Source: Paraspadella gotoi
Lineage: Eukaryota > Chaetognatha
DNA length: 64,000 bases
Direction of reading: 5' to 3'
Assembly (NCBI GenBank): GCA_051294375.1
Contig: CM119265.1
Location: forward strand, 22,712,591-22,776,590
Part shown: positions 45,204-58,486 of the stretch, piece after piece
Layout: each line of letters starts with the position of its first letter
How positions within the stretch are numbered: the stretch's first letter is position 1
Program-made: the position numbers and the translations under genes
The notes under the pieces: model-generated
The model's input: only the letters and a program-made list of their open reading frames with translations
The model's database searches: none
What the model was told of the DNA's origin: nothing

Positions 45204-46113
45204 TTGCGCTTGCGCGCTTTCTTGGGTTCCGTTCCGCGCAGTCGGTAGTATTCCGTAAGCTCTCCGTCGCTCGGAAAATTTCGTCGACTAACCATAAGAA
45301 CTAGTCCTTCGAATAATTCCTATTTTTATTTCGCTACTGGCGAATGTACAACTTATTCTCGTTCGGATCGAACGAATTTTAGTTATTTAAAAAAAAATTT
45401 AAAATAATTATAAACCAATGGAATGTGCAAAAAGGTGAACGATGCTTTAAATTTTCGGTATGTATAGGTTTTAGTTATTTAAGGGCGTTCTTGGCTGTTT
45501 GGTTATTGTATAACTTGTTAATGCTTTATTACTAATATTTTTAATACAAAATATATCTTGTAATGATATTGCGGTTGTTTTTATAAATTGATTTTTAAAC
45601 AAATCACAATTGGTGTTTGTTGGTCATTGTATACCAGAGTAATTTTAGATGCCTTGTCATAAAACATAATTGCGTGGTAGTTTAAAATTGTTAACATATC
45701 GTACTTTTTTATCAAATTTAAAACCACTTTTAGCAAGAGTGAGGAATTTAGTTAAGCTTGTTACTAGGATCAATTTATTTAATAAACTGAGGCTTGATAA
45801 GTGCATTACATTTATAAAATGATCAAGCTTAATACTCAAACGCGTTCAAAACGAAATGGAACCGTGCGGTTTATTTCGTGATTATTCCAAAGAAATTTCC
45901 CAAGCATTTGAAAGATCTCCGTCACAATAGAGTGGCGTCTTTCTTTTTTCCACGTTAGATCATTCCCAAATGATTCTATCTTTTCCTTTCTCAATACTAT
46001 TTGTTTTTTCACTTTGGTACACAGTAAAAATTTTTTTTACCGTTCGAGATTCAGAAATGCGAGTTAAATAAGTTGAAGGTGACAAAACTTCTTCCCAACG
46101 CTTCGGCAGCAAG
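45204..46113. other. Spacer, GMF to PLA2G6
   Basis: 910 bp of AT-rich DNA with no credible ORF, RNA gene or repeat that I can see. A possible acceptor (TTGGTACACAG) ends at 46024, 89 nt before the PLA2G6 ATG. Confidence 0.55.
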
Positions 46114-49100
46114 ATGTCTTTCTTGCAGAGCCTCGTGACTAACGTCAGCAGTTACTTCGGCGACACCAGCGGCACCGCCACCGCGTACGGCGTTAAAAAG
46201 GCGGCGGTGTCGGACTACGCCAAGCACGCCGTCGTCGAACAGGGAGAGTTCATGCGCCTCTACAAGTCGAGTAAGGATTACGAGTGCGTCCTCCAATTGG
46301 GCACGGGCGGAGGAAAGGTTTTTAGGTAAGTTGGAAGCGAAAATATTTAAATAAAAAAGGCCTCGACCATTTCCTTTTTTTCATCGCTAGCCTTTACCGA
46401 CTGACGGACGGAACCGAGGCAGAGAATCTCTATGAAGTCTACAACTCGAAAATGACGCCGTTGATGAGAGATTTAGGAAGTTCTCTCGACAAGGCGATGA
46501 TCCAGAGACTGTGCGACGCCATGCGGACTCACCAGTCGTGGACGACGGCACATTTGGCCGCCCACGCCTCGCTGCAGGTCGGAATTAGGTTTTGTGTATC
46601 TCGAAGTAGTTTTTTTGTAATATTATCCTTATCGTCCTTGCTTCTTAGGAAGCGTTTCGCAATAACCTCATCGTTAGAGAGGTCAACGAACCTGACCCGG
46701 AGAGCCTGGCCACCCCGCTGCACGTCGCCATTCAAGCGGGTCCGCTCAACATTTCGAAAATATATAATTATCAATCGATTCAATTACGATTGTTTGATTA
46801 ATAATTAATTTGATTGGTTCTTCCAGAATCCGTGGAGGTCGTTCGCCTCCTCCTCGCCTTCTCCCACACTCGCCTCGACATCGTCGACGTCAACGGAGAC
46901 ACCGTCTTTCATTACGCCGCCAGAATCGAGACCCCGCTCATCATGGAGCTCCTTTGTCGGTACGTAGTTATCTACTGGTCATCGTTAGTACGACTTCTAT
47001 TTTTTTGCTTTATTATATCGCAACTTATCAATGTAAACAGAACTCGAACTCCCATCATCAATCAAGCCAACGACAAACAAGAGAATCCATTGCACTTGGC
47101 GATCGCTCTCGGACGTCAGGATTTATTGCAAGCCTTGCTGGCGGGTGCGCATTTTTAACCTGGGCGTCTGGCCCTTTTTTTTTTTGTTTTGATCGACATC
47201 GACTCGTTCACACCGCTTCAATTTATCTTTCGACAGGCGGCGCCGATTCCGGTATTCCCGGACCAGAAGGAACCTTTCCTATTCACATCGCCGTCAAAAA
47301 CAAAAGTCTCGATTGCGTCAAGTCTGTCATCAACCGGGATCACCGACAAATCAAGGTTTCCACCTGGAAAATATAACCGACGTTAAACGTAGTTAAAAGC
47401 ACTTCCGGTTTTTAAATATTGGTTATACACAAACTCCTAAAGGCCAAAGACGGGAAGTACGGGGCGACCCCTCTTCATTGGGCGTCAACCAAAGAGATCG
47501 TCGACTACCTCCTCGAACGCGGTGCAGACGTCCACGCCTTCTCCGAAACCACAGAGACGCCCTTGCACATTTTCGCGCGCAAGAATCGCCTCGAGTGCGC
47601 GCTGGTGTTGCTTTCCCGGCGCCCCGACGCAGTGCACCAACGTGGCGCCGACGGAAACACGCCGTTACACTTGGCGGTCTTGGCGGAGTCGCTCGAACTC
47701 GTCCGCGCCATCGTCGTCTTCGGCGCCGATATCAACAAGACGAACGACAAAGGGGAGACGCCTCGCCATCTCGCAGCCACGTTGAAGAGGACCAACGTCG
47801 GTGAGGAGAACTTTATAAAATTCGATGGTTTGTTATTTAGTAAAAGTTAAAAGCAATTTAAAATGTTTTTACAGGCAGCGTCTTGGTTTACACTTTACAC
47901 GCGGTGGGCGGGTCCAGATGTAACGCTTCCATGACGTTTTGTGCCGACGCCTGTCACCACGCTAAACTTTCCAACGGTATTTTTTTTTCCAGCGAAACTT
48001 TGTTGGACTCAAATTCTTGAAGAATCACTGAAACTGTCAACGTCTCCTATTTGTGGCTTGTTTACAAAAATCCTACAAAAATTACCGCTCAACTTAAGGC
48101 GGGCGTCGGATTTCTTTTGTCACTTTAAATCCGTCCCCGTTTTTTTATCTTTCAAGGTTTTACCCCCACCGATGGTCCACACATTCCTCAGCGCCAAGAA
48201 GACCCAGCCTACGACGCACACATCGCCGCCGCCGCCGTCGATCGTCTCAAATCGTCTCTCAGCGGCGCCAAGCGTCTTGACGGAGAGGAGACCGGCGATA
48301 GACTGCTCTGCCTCGACGGCGGCGGCATTCGCGGACTCGTTCTCATTCAGTTGTTACAGGCTCTTCAGGTATCTATCTTGAAAGGTTTTGTGACTTAATC
48401 TATACTATACTATACTATACTATACTAACTAATCTTTTGTGTTTTATCTTCTTCAGAACCGAGTGAATCGACCGATTCAAGACTGCTTTGACTGGATCGC
48501 AGGCACAAGCACGGGAGGCATTTTAGCTTTGGCCCTTTTGGTTGGGAAAACACCCATTGAGGCATTAGGTTGCTGCTTGTCTGTTATTTTGTTAAGTTAA
48601 GTTGTTAAGTTCTAAAGTCATTTTTTTTCATTCTGTTCCTCGATTTTTTTAGGTTTATATTTACGGTTTAAGGACGAAGTCTTCGTCGGCAGAAAACCCT
48701 ACAACGCCGAAAAGCTGGAAAGATTTTTGGCCAAAGAATTCGGAGAGGCTACGACGATGACCACTTTTAAAAGGTGAGTCTTATCTGAACTTCAGACGCG
48801 TCATAATTTAGAAATTATAAAAAAAAACCTCACCCCATTAAACTTTTTCAATCTTCATAGACCGCGCGTGATCGTGACGGCCGTCTTGGGCGATAGAAAA
48901 CCCGCCGAGTTGCATCTCTTTCGAAACTACGATCCTCCCCAACTTCCGGGCGACAAAACCATCCATGTGGTTCTCACACCGGGTAGCGGTAGAACCATAT
49001 GTTAGTTTATTTTATATAGTTTATTAATTTAAAAAACCCCAGGGTCATCGCCATCGAAGGATCCGTTTCAAGCTCCCCCTATTAATCAAGATACGCTGCT

Positions 49101-49816
49101 TTGGAAAGCGGCCAGATCGTCGGGCGCAGCGCCGACCTTTTTCCGTTCGATGGGTCGGTTCCTCGACGGCGGTTTGATGGCGAATAACCCGACGCTCGAT
49201 GCCATCACCGAGATTCACAAGTGCAACGTCGCCAAAAGTGAGGAATAAAAGATTTGGAATGGAAACCGGGTTGGTAAAAAAAAAAATATAAATCCTTCTT
49301 TCCTCGATAATAGAAAGGACGGAGCCCAAGTGCGACGTTCGTCCACTGGGCGTAGTCGTCTCCCTCGGCACCGGACGACCGCCCATCGTCCCCGTCAAAA
49401 CAATAGACGTCTTCATGCCCGAATCCATGTTCAGCTTGGAGACGGCGAAAGCGGTGTTGGGGGCGAAGAACCTGGGCACGTTGCTCGTGGAGCAGGCCAC
49501 CGCTGCTGACGGTGAGGGTTTTTTGGGATTGGGAGGCTGTTGTTATTGAGCCGTGATGGTTGTTTAGAATTGCGGAGGTCTTTTCTTGTCCAAAGGACAA
49601 CCAGTGGACCGAAGTCGCGCCTGGCTCTCCATGATGGGCGTGCCCTTCTTCCGTTTGTCCCCGCGTCTCTCCGAAGACGTTCCCCTCGATACAACCGACG
49701 ATAAACTCCTCATGAAGATAATGTGGGAGACGAAGGCTTACATCCAAGCCAACGCCGACGCCTTCGTCGACATGGCGCTGCTCCTTACAAGGGACCCGTC
49801 CACGCTTTGCGCTTGA
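46114..49816 (+). CDS. PLA2G6: Calcium-independent phospholipase A2 beta (iPLA2beta)
   Basis: Hydrolyses the sn-2 acyl chain of phospholipids without calcium; roles in membrane remodelling and mitochondria. Exons: 46114-46325, 46391-46577, 46649-46739, 46827-46959, 47041-47144, 47237-47355, 47443-47800, 47875-47976, 48157-48368, 48457-48568, 48653-48773, 48861-48982, 49043-49237, 49314-49511, 49596-49816 (828 residues; human 752-806). The N-terminal half has about seven ankyrin repeats ([50 protein letters not shown]). The patatin domain has the oxyanion DGGGIRG, lipase GTSTGG with the catalytic Ser, and the dyad Asp in [14 protein letters not shown]. After it: [11 protein letters not shown] and [18 protein letters not shown]. 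All introns are short GT-AG. Confidence 0.95.
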
Positions 49817-50367
49817 AATGATGATTGATTTTGGGTCTGACTTATTAACCTAGTACTATTGCTTATTATCATTTTAAAGAAAATCATTAACTAGTAATAT
49901 TGCGTAAATAAATGATTTTTCATTAACGTCGTTAACTTCGGCACAATTTTTTTTTTTTTTTTGCTTTTTCTCTGGGTTGTGACATTAGGATTTCTTTACC
50001 TTTCTTTTTTATTTATGCCAGAGGCATTCCAAGTCTTTCTTTATAGCCTTACTAGTTATATTTAAACTACGATGTTATTTATTTATATTTACCATTGTGT
50101 TCAGTGGTATTTTATTTACCGACGATAATCCTTTACGTGCGAATTAAGACTCAAGACTTTCCCAGGAGAGATTGATTTACTGTAAACCTTTGTACACCTT
50201 TCGATTTCTATCAAAAATAAAATTACTACATAATTTATACAATTACATGTGTTACTAAATTTTTACAAATTACCAGTTTTGTACCAAAGGACAAACTTGT
50301 GATGTCACGCTCGTGCCTTTTCGAATTTTCCCGTAAAGATGCGTGAACTTTCGCGTCAATTCCCGAG
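49817..50367. other. Spacer, PLA2G6 to KATNIP
   Basis: 551 bp. AATAAA at 49907-49912 lies 91 nt after the PLA2G6 stop, followed by a poly(T) run. No gene was seen. Confidence 0.6.
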
Positions 50368-53300
50368 ATGAAAGGGATGGGAGATACGTTCGGCCACGTG
50401 GAAACCCGCAAGAAACCTTGGGATCCCCCGGAAAGGCTGGACCCTGCGAGGGAGGAAAACAAGATCGTTTTTGCAAAGGTATAAGTCGATTTGTCAATTT
50501 TTTGTTGTTGATTTATTCGTTATTTTTTTATTTAAAAAAATCTCCCATTTGTTCTTAAAACAAAAAAACCGAGGACCAATTGTCTCGACGTAGCCTCTTC
50601 TATTTTCCTCTTCCTCTTCCTTTCAAACCCTCTTCCCCGTTGTTCATTGTTGAAGCTTGGGGCTTTTGTTTTGAGGCAATATGGTCGACATTGACCCGCG
50701 ATAACCCTGGTCGTTTCATACAATTTTAACCCGATAAAAACTGCTACTTATGTGTAAAAGATAAAACATTTCTAAATCTTTTAAACTACAACAATACTAC
50801 AAAAAATCTATGAAACAATTTGTTATATTAACGCTCTCTTTACTCAGGTGGAGATCGATCCCAACTACGAAGACTACCTGACCCAATTAGCGGCTCGAAA
50901 CAAACACTTGCGACGCCTGCGCGCCAAGGACGAGCGTGGCGTAGAGTTGGAGCGAAAGGAGCGCGGCTTCACCATCTACGTCAACGGCGCCAACGCGGAG
51001 AAGCGACGCCCTTCCAGAACGGCCCCGGCGTCCTCGCAGGACTCGGACGTTGTCGATGGTAATCAATAGTTGAGGGGCGGGGGGAGGAAGGAAGTCAATG
51101 TAAGTAAAAAAATTATTTGTAAAGGTGATTTCTTAATTTCTCAGATCCTCGTTGCCAAACGGCACCGGAGAGGCGTCGCGAGCGAACGCCGTTCACTATC
51201 TCCGTGCCGACCCCGCGCTGCAAATGGCGCTGCGACCACGAGGTCGGCATCCGGACGCAGAGCGGAAAGAAGCTGAGAGTTCCGGCCTCGGCCGTTAACC
51301 CCGACGAGGCGGAGGGCGGTGAGAGAGAGGGGGAAGAGGGAGAGGAGGCCGAGGAGGAAGTGAGGGAGATTCGATCTGCGATTAAGCCGGAGGAGAATGA
51401 GGAAGAAGAAGAGGAGCGAGAAGCCGATTCGAAAATCGGTCTCAGTCTCGACGACCTCCGAATCCTTCGTCAGTCGTTGGATCTCGAGTTGAGCATCAAA
51501 CGCGTCATGGATTCCTTCACCGAAGAGATACTCGACGATCAGATCGACGAGGAGATCGATGGTGGGTCGGGATCCAATGTCGCCGTCGTCGGTTCTACTC
51601 GACTGAGGAATTCAACTCTAAAACTTTTAAATGTATTTTCGTGTCAGGATACGAGAGCGACTTTTTGGAAGAATCGACGGAGACGTTGTTCGCGCCTTCC
51701 GGATCCTCGAGTCTTCTCCCCGATTCACTCGTCAACGTCGTCGACGACGAAGTCGTTTTTCTCGAATTCTCTCAATCCGAGTCGTCGGCGCGAAGGCGAA
51801 GCCGCGACCTTGCCACGCCCAGGAAAAAAACACGGGGTAAGTATAGCGAACTGGGTAAGGCTTTGGTTACCGTTAAATCTAATTTCGAGGACCGTGCATT
51901 CCCTTCAGACTCGCTCGAGCCCAACGGCGTCATTTCAACGCTACGCGAAACGCTCGCCATTCACGCGACGACCACCGGCTCACTGGAAGCGATCGCCGAT
52001 TCTGTCAGCGAAAAAGAGGCGTCCTCGGAGATTCAAGGGGAGCCTCTGACTTTACCGTCGCTCGCTTCCAAACCGGAGGGCAGTTGTAGCCTGGACGATC
52101 TTAACCAGTTTCGCGGTGCGTAATGCTTAATTTTCTTTAATGTAGAGAGAGAAATTTTTTGTCATCATCGGCGGATAAAATTTCCCTTTTTCCGTCCCAA
52201 AGGCAAAGAGAGAGAGAGAGGGAGAGGGAGTGCGAGAGCGAGAGCGAGAATATCGATTATTTCCCTCGGCCTTGGCAACGCTATTCAGTATTCATACATA
52301 GTCTGTGGTTTAAATTGTAACATGTAACTTGCGCGGGCGCTGAGAAATATTGATGGACGGGTCTATTTCGAACAAAGAAACCTTTTGTTGCGAAAAATAG
52401 TTTTTCTCCTTTCAAAGCAGAATCGTTTTCGGGAGGAAAGAGAAGAAAAAGCGTCGCCCTTCCCGTCGTCCCTTCCCGACCCGCTACAGCTCGTAAGTCA
52501 ACGTTGTGTAATTATAACTAATATTAACTTATTTGATGTTATTTCGATTGGCTAATCGTAGTGGAAAAGGAAACTCCTTCTGACGGCCATAGGATCGAAG
52601 ACCTCTTGGATGCTATCAACGCTGAAAACGAAACGGCGTCGATCGCTCGCGTTTTGGCGGCGCCCGCTTCGTCATCTTCCGCACCCGATATCCTTCGCGA
52701 CCCATTCAGTCACCGGAGCGCGGCGTTGGCGGCGTCGCCGTCGTCCTCCGACGCCATGGACGACATGCGAGAGACGTCCGCGAGCGCGCCGTTGGAGCGC
52801 CTCGAGGGAGCCGTTCCCGGTAGATGTGAAGTGTCCTCGACGCGTCCATCTTCAGTGGGCGTTAATTCGCAAAGACTTTCCGTCGAAGATAAATTAATTG
52901 ACTCTGAAAAAACGACGGCAACAACAATAACAACCTCTACTACGGCGTCTTCTTTACCCCTTCCTTCCCTCGGCACTTCGCCTCCCTCCAAAGACGGGCC
53001 CAAACCCCTCCCTTCCTCTTCCCCCTCATCCTCCGCCGCCGATGATCCTTTATCGGTTGAAGTCCGAAAGTCTTTGGAGAAGCTCTCGTCGAACGCGACG
53101 CTCGTGCGAGATCGCGTGCTTAAAATGGACGCGTCGCAACAAGTCGTCTTTCTCAAGGTTTTGGAGCGGCTGGAAAAGGCCTTGACTCCGGACGTCGAGG
53201 AGGACGATAAGAACGATGGAGACGACGACAAAGACGTTGAAGCGAAGGACGAGTGGAAGGAATCCTCGACGGCAACGACGACCATGATGACGACCTCCGG

Positions 53301-55576
53301 CGAAGACCTCAACGCCTTGGTGACGACGAAAATCGCCGAGGAAGTCCGACAAAGGTGAGTGTTTGCAGAGAGGGCGGTGAATGGTAAAGAAACAATACAT
53401 AAAAAAAAACTGAAAAGGTGAGAAAGCATCTTTATAAAACTAAATGGATTGTATTTATCGACGCTTTTTTCAATTTTTCTCTCAAGTCACAAGTGTCTTT
53501 CGAGAGATCCGCCATCGCCCCATCAATCCGGCGCCACCATCAGCGTCGATCTTCTTTCGGCTTGGGACGACGGCGAAGAGATGGGTCTGACCGAGATTCA
53601 AGTGTTCGACGCGCGGGGGCGGTGGATCATTCTCAGATCGGACGCTCTTTCCGTGGATGGAGCGGAAAAAACTTCGGGTTTGTGTTGACTTTTAGGTTGC
53701 ATGTATTGTATTTACGTGAGTTGTACTTGTACTTGTACGTGAGTTACCTTTATTTTTCTCTTCCACTGCCATTTATTTTTCAGGTCCCCTGGGAATGCTA
53801 GTTAATCGGCATCACAAGACTACGAAAGACAGAAATATGTGGACGACGCGTTTCTCAAAAACGTGCCCCTGTCCTCGGGTGCAAATCTCTTTGGACGAGC
53901 GGACGTCCAAGCGCGGGGTGTCGCGAATCTCCGTCTGGAATTTCAACGGCGAACGACTCGATAAATGCGTCAAGGATGTGAGAATATTTTATCAGGACGT
54001 CCTTGTGTATGAGGGAATTTTAGAAAAAGGTTTGTTCTCATGAAACTTAACTGATTCCGTTGCATCTCGGTAAATTTTTTATCTCCTTTTTTTAGGATCC
54101 GGAAATCAGATTTTGGATTATGGTAACGACATCCCGGTTCTCGTCGCCAACGGTTGCGGCCGCGACGAAAACGACGACGACAACGACAAAAACGACGACG
54201 ACGTTTCTCGCAGCGCGACCAGGTGAAGCAAATAAAAGAGAAAAGGGAAATCGATATTCGTCTCCACCAAGTTTACTTTTCTGGTTGGGAGAGATAGTGT
54301 TCGTAACAAAGGAAAAAAACTTTAAAAAAAAATAAGAACGTGTTTTGATTTTAGGACGTTGGATTACGTCGACGACGGCGTCGGAAACATTCTTCGACCC
54401 GTCGTTGAGGAGAATCTTGTGGAAGAGAAAACGCGGCAAAAACTCGTTCAAATCGTGGAGGATATCACGGAGGTGAAAAAAGGGGGGGAAAAAATCTCTA
54501 CCTGCAAAGTTGCTACTGTCGTCATTTTACCTGTCGTTTTCATCGCAAAGTTATTATAATTTATTTTCGAACGTTTTACCAGACCGACCCGGTAAACGCC
54601 GTGTCTCCCTTTCCCCCCGTTCCCTCGCCGAAATCTTTGGAAAAACCGGAGAAACCAAAGCTTGAAGAAAAAGTCAAAAAGCCCAAGTCTAAGGCCAAGG
54701 AAAAGTCTCCGGCTAAACTACCGGCCAAGACTCGACCCAAGAAAACTCTCATGGCGAAAAAACCGTCGCCAACGACGAAAAAGAGTTGGACTTTCGGGTT
54801 CAACCTTCACATGAGTCAAGATCCCGTGGAAGAGGCGACTCCGGAAACCGGCCTCGCCGACGGTGTGGAATCGGGTCTGAACGCGGCCCAACGAGGGGCT
54901 GGAGACGACGACGACGACACCAAGGAAGAAATGGAAGAGTCTCTTTTCGATCAACTCAAGAGTCTCAACTTGAAGTCGGAGCAGGAAACCGAGGACGGCG
55001 GAGGTAAGGACAAAGTATGTAGTTAGTTATCATATTTTAATTTACTATTTACTTTCCAAAATCCATTTTTCTTCAAGACATCCGCACCATCCTCCATCCC
55101 TCGGAACCTCTGCTCGAATCCGACGAGGAAAGTCGCATGATCAAGAGTTGGCTGAAGGAGGACGAGCGGATTCCCTTCGACTTTGACGAAGATCCGAAAC
55201 CGAAGACGCAGCGACCGCAGAGCTGGCGGCGAACTCCGGGATTGGGTCCGGGTGAGTCGAATTTGATGGCGGCGGATAGTATAGAGTCGTTATTTTAAGG
55301 ACAAGGTTTTTTTTTTAACAGAAACTAGTTCATCCGGGCACGTCGAAAAGATTCCTGAAGTATCGAAGGATTACTTAAAGTGAGTTCAAAGGGAAACGTT
55401 TAACGATTTTTCGAATTACCCCATAATCGTTTCTTTGCCCGCTGCCCATTTCAGCGTTGAAGAAGTCGAACGGACGGATTCCATCTCTACCATCAGCATG
55501 CGAACTTTCTCGCCGCTTCAGCCGAGTTCCTCGGAGTTATCCATCGACGGTCGCGGGATGACGCCGTGGGGAAAGG

Positions 55577-55647
<71 letters not shown>

Positions 55648-57028
55648 GAGTTTTTAAAATCCTTCCTCATGCTGGGTTCACTCATTTAAAGTAGATCTTT
55701 CTCTTTTCTAGTCGTTCGATCCGCTGGAGTCGTCGTGGAACTCTCTCAACGCCTTTCAGCAAATGCACAGAGGTCAGATCTCCATGGAGATCGACGGTGA
55801 TGTGGTGGACATGATGATGCAGACGAGATACAGGCAGCGCGAGACGCTTTCACCTAGTGAGCCAACAAGTTGACCTTCTATGAATAAGATTGCATTCTCT
55901 GTTGGGCTTTATCTTGTTTATTTTAAACCTTATTCTTGTAGGAGAAGATCCCACGAGAGACGTTCCAATTTCTCCACGTGTCGCCTTTCCTTCCAAAGTC
56001 GACGAGAACATCGTCGAGCCTAACGAACGCGTCGCGTGCGAATTCACCATCCCCGAACTCCCCGTCGGATCCTTTCTCCAAATCAACATCCGATCGACCT
56101 GGGGAGACACCCACTACCTAGGCCTCAACGGGGTCGAGATATTCTCCAGCAGCGGGGATCAGGTAGGATGGGTTGGTGAGGCAAGATCGGGATCGAAGGA
56201 AGACTTCGAAATGTTTTTTTCTTTTGTTCGAAGGTTGAGATTGTCGACGTCTCCGCCGATCCTCCGGACATCAACATTTTGCCCGAATACCACGACGGTG
56301 AGGATAATGTGGGGAAGACTCGGACAAATCCAAAATGTACAAAGAACGCTAATTTTTGAGTGACTCATCTTGAATATCAGATCCCCGCGTCGTGGCCAAT
56401 CTATTCGACGGCGTCAATCGAACAACCGACGACATTCACATGTGGCTCTGTCCATTTACTCCAGGTTAATTTTCCCAGATTTATTACAAATGTAATAAAA
56501 TGTAATAATATAATAATAGTTATTAACTGACTTTGTAAACTCAATCAGGCGAAGATCATGTGATCAGCGTCCAGTTCCGCCAAGCGGAGGAGATCGCCAT
56601 GATTCGTTTTTGGAATTACAACAAGTCCCGTACTTACTCCTTTCGCGGGGCGAGATTCGTCGAGGTTTCTCTCGACGCCGCCCTCATCTTTAAGGGGGAA
56701 ATCGCCAGGGCGCAGGGCGGGGTTATAGGTGAGGGAGAATGGGTAGTTGGGTACTGTGTTTACCGGATAGGACATGGTAGGGATTCCAATCTTTAGCGTC
56801 ACACCTATCGTATTTAAAACGAATTCGCATCTTTTACTAGGAGGGACGGAAGCATTCGGCGACACGATACTCTTCACGATGGATGAGATGATCCTCGAAC
56901 GCGTGGCAGAGAACGACGAAGCCTTTGACGCAGTCGACGAGGATATACCCAATGGTCTCGTGGGACCCTTTGATATGCACTCTGAGGCGCCCCCCCAGTG
57001 GCCCGTCGAGGCGCGGAGCAAGAAGTAG
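50368..57028 (+). CDS. KATNIP: Katanin-interacting protein (KIAA0556/KATNIP)
   Basis: A ciliary base and microtubule protein that binds katanin; human mutations cause a Joubert-type ciliopathy. Exons: 50368-50478, 50848-51058, 51145-51561, 51648-51836, 51909-52115, 52421-52492, 52562-53354, 53487-53677, 53784-54029, 54096-54222, 54355-54472, 54583-55003, 55078-55251, 55322-55379, 55455-55575, 55712-55856, 55942-56162, 56234-56297, 56381-56464, 56549-56728, 56841-57028 (1445 residues; human 1618). N-terminal KATNIP signature: DYLTQLAARNKHLRRLRAKD, RGFTIYVNGAN. The C-terminal DUF4457 repeats show INIRSTWGDTHYLGLNGVEI, MIRFWNYNKSRTYSFRGARF and an earlier GLTEIQVFDARG. The middle is acidic and Ser-rich. 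51837-51908 is a 72-nt stop-free intron. Two in-frame ATGs (50368, 50377) are possible starts. An Asn/Asp-rich stretch at 54160-54210 is poorly conserved and its donor is less certain. Confidence 0.9.
55577..55645 (+). repeat. (GA)n microsatellite in a KATNIP intron
   Basis: About 30 uninterrupted GA units immediately after the donor at 55576; likely length-variable. Confidence 0.9.
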
Positions 57029-57432
57029 TTTTTAATCGAAAGTTCCTCACTCGTTTGGCAACTGTGATATTAAAAAATAACACTCGGAAATACGTACTGC
57101 GCACTAACCGAATTTCACTTAAACTTTTAGTATTTATTAGTTGAAGGGGCGAGCGTCGAAAGTTTTGTTTTTCTCGTCGCCTCTTTTCGCACAATTATCG
57201 CTCATATTTGTCGAATCAGACCCCCGCGCACGTTTATATTTACAAGCAATGAACTTTGGTCACGATATTTAATATTTATTTATTCATCGAAATCCGTCCA
57301 ATCAGCTTTTTATATATTTTAAACACGTTGAAAACGTCTTACTTCTTTTTATCCCTCGCGATTATTTTTCGCCTTTTAAAAAATAATTTTTGATTTTTAG
57401 TTATTATTTAATCACGTTTTAACTGCGAAACA
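57029..57432. other. Spacer, KATNIP to FCF1
   Basis: 404 bp, AT-rich, no gene or clear polyadenylation signal seen; no convincing acceptor near the FCF1 start. Confidence 0.5.
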
Positions 57433-58253
57433 ATGGGTAAAGTTCAACCAAAAAAGTTCGGGGAAATGAAAAAGATGTTGAAATTGACCGACATCAGGAT
57501 AAAGAAAGAGGAGAGACAGAAGAAGCGGCGGAGACGACGAGGAAAGAAAAACGCCGAAGGGTAAGTTGTGGATTCCGTTGGAGGATTGGTAGGTAAACTT
57601 GATTCAATACGATTCTACCGAGTCATTCCCATCTTCTCCAGCGACGACAACGGAAGCTCGCGCATGAAGATTCAATCCATTCCTCAGTCCCGATCATCCA
57701 TGTTCTTCACCTACAACACCAACCTGGGTCCCCCGTTCCACGTCTTGGTCGACACCAACTTTATCAACTTCTCCATCCAAAATAAACTGGACATCTGGCA
57801 GTCGATGATGGACTGCCTCTACGCCAAATGCATCCCTTATATCTCCGACTGCGTCATGGCCGAGATAGAAAAGTTGGGCTCCAAATTCAAGGTGGCCATG
57901 AGGATTGCCAAAGATCCCCGGTTCGAGCGCCTTCCCTGCATGCACAAAGGAACCTACGCCGACGACTGCATCACGCAGAGGGTCACGCAACACAAGTGCT
58001 ACATCGTGGCAACGTGCGACAAGGGTTAGTATATTCTTTAAAGGAAAAAAACCCCAAAAATATATACGTATGTATATGTATATATGTGTATAATATACGT
58101 ATGTATATTATATATTGTATATGTATGCATTTTCTCCTTTCAGATTTGCGGCGCAGAATACGAAAGATTCCTGGCGTTCCCATTATGTACTTGAAGGAGA
58201 GACGCTACACGATCGAGAGAATGCCGGACGCTTACGGGGCGCCGAGGGAATAG
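57433..58253 (+). CDS. FCF1: rRNA-processing protein FCF1 (PIN domain)
   Basis: Part of the small-subunit processome, needed for early pre-18S cleavages in the nucleolus. Exons: 57433-57560, 57642-58024, 58144-58253 (206 residues; human 198). The N-terminus [20 protein letters not shown] is followed by a basic block ([10 protein letters not shown]). The PIN domain starts [20 protein letters not shown] and includes [17 protein letters not shown] and [20 protein letters not shown]. It ends [20 protein letters not shown], almost the same as in other animals. The acidic PIN residues (VDTN, CVMAEIE, ADDC, TCDKD) are in place. Confidence 0.96.
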
Positions 58254-58486
58254 TTTTAAAATACCTCTTTTGTTGCGCTTGTCTTCCTCGAATTTAGTCC
58301 ATTCGTGTTTCGTTATTGTTTAAACTAAAAAGCATGTTATTTGACAGAAAAACCTTTATTTTGAATTACTCGCGATAATATTACATAGGGAGTTCCTTCT
58401 GCTCAGCTAGCTTGCTTAATGATCGTTATCTCTTGCTAATTTTCCAACGGCTGGAGGGCGGCAACGACGACGACGTGGCTCTCCCA

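Noticed and set aside
47941-48381. 146-residue ORF across a PLA2G6 intron and exon
   Set aside because: Out of frame with the patatin-domain exon; it arises from an intron without stops.
52710-53429. 239-residue antisense ORF over KATNIP
   Set aside because: Serine and valine runs mirror the repetitive sense coding; sense frame and splice phases are consistent.
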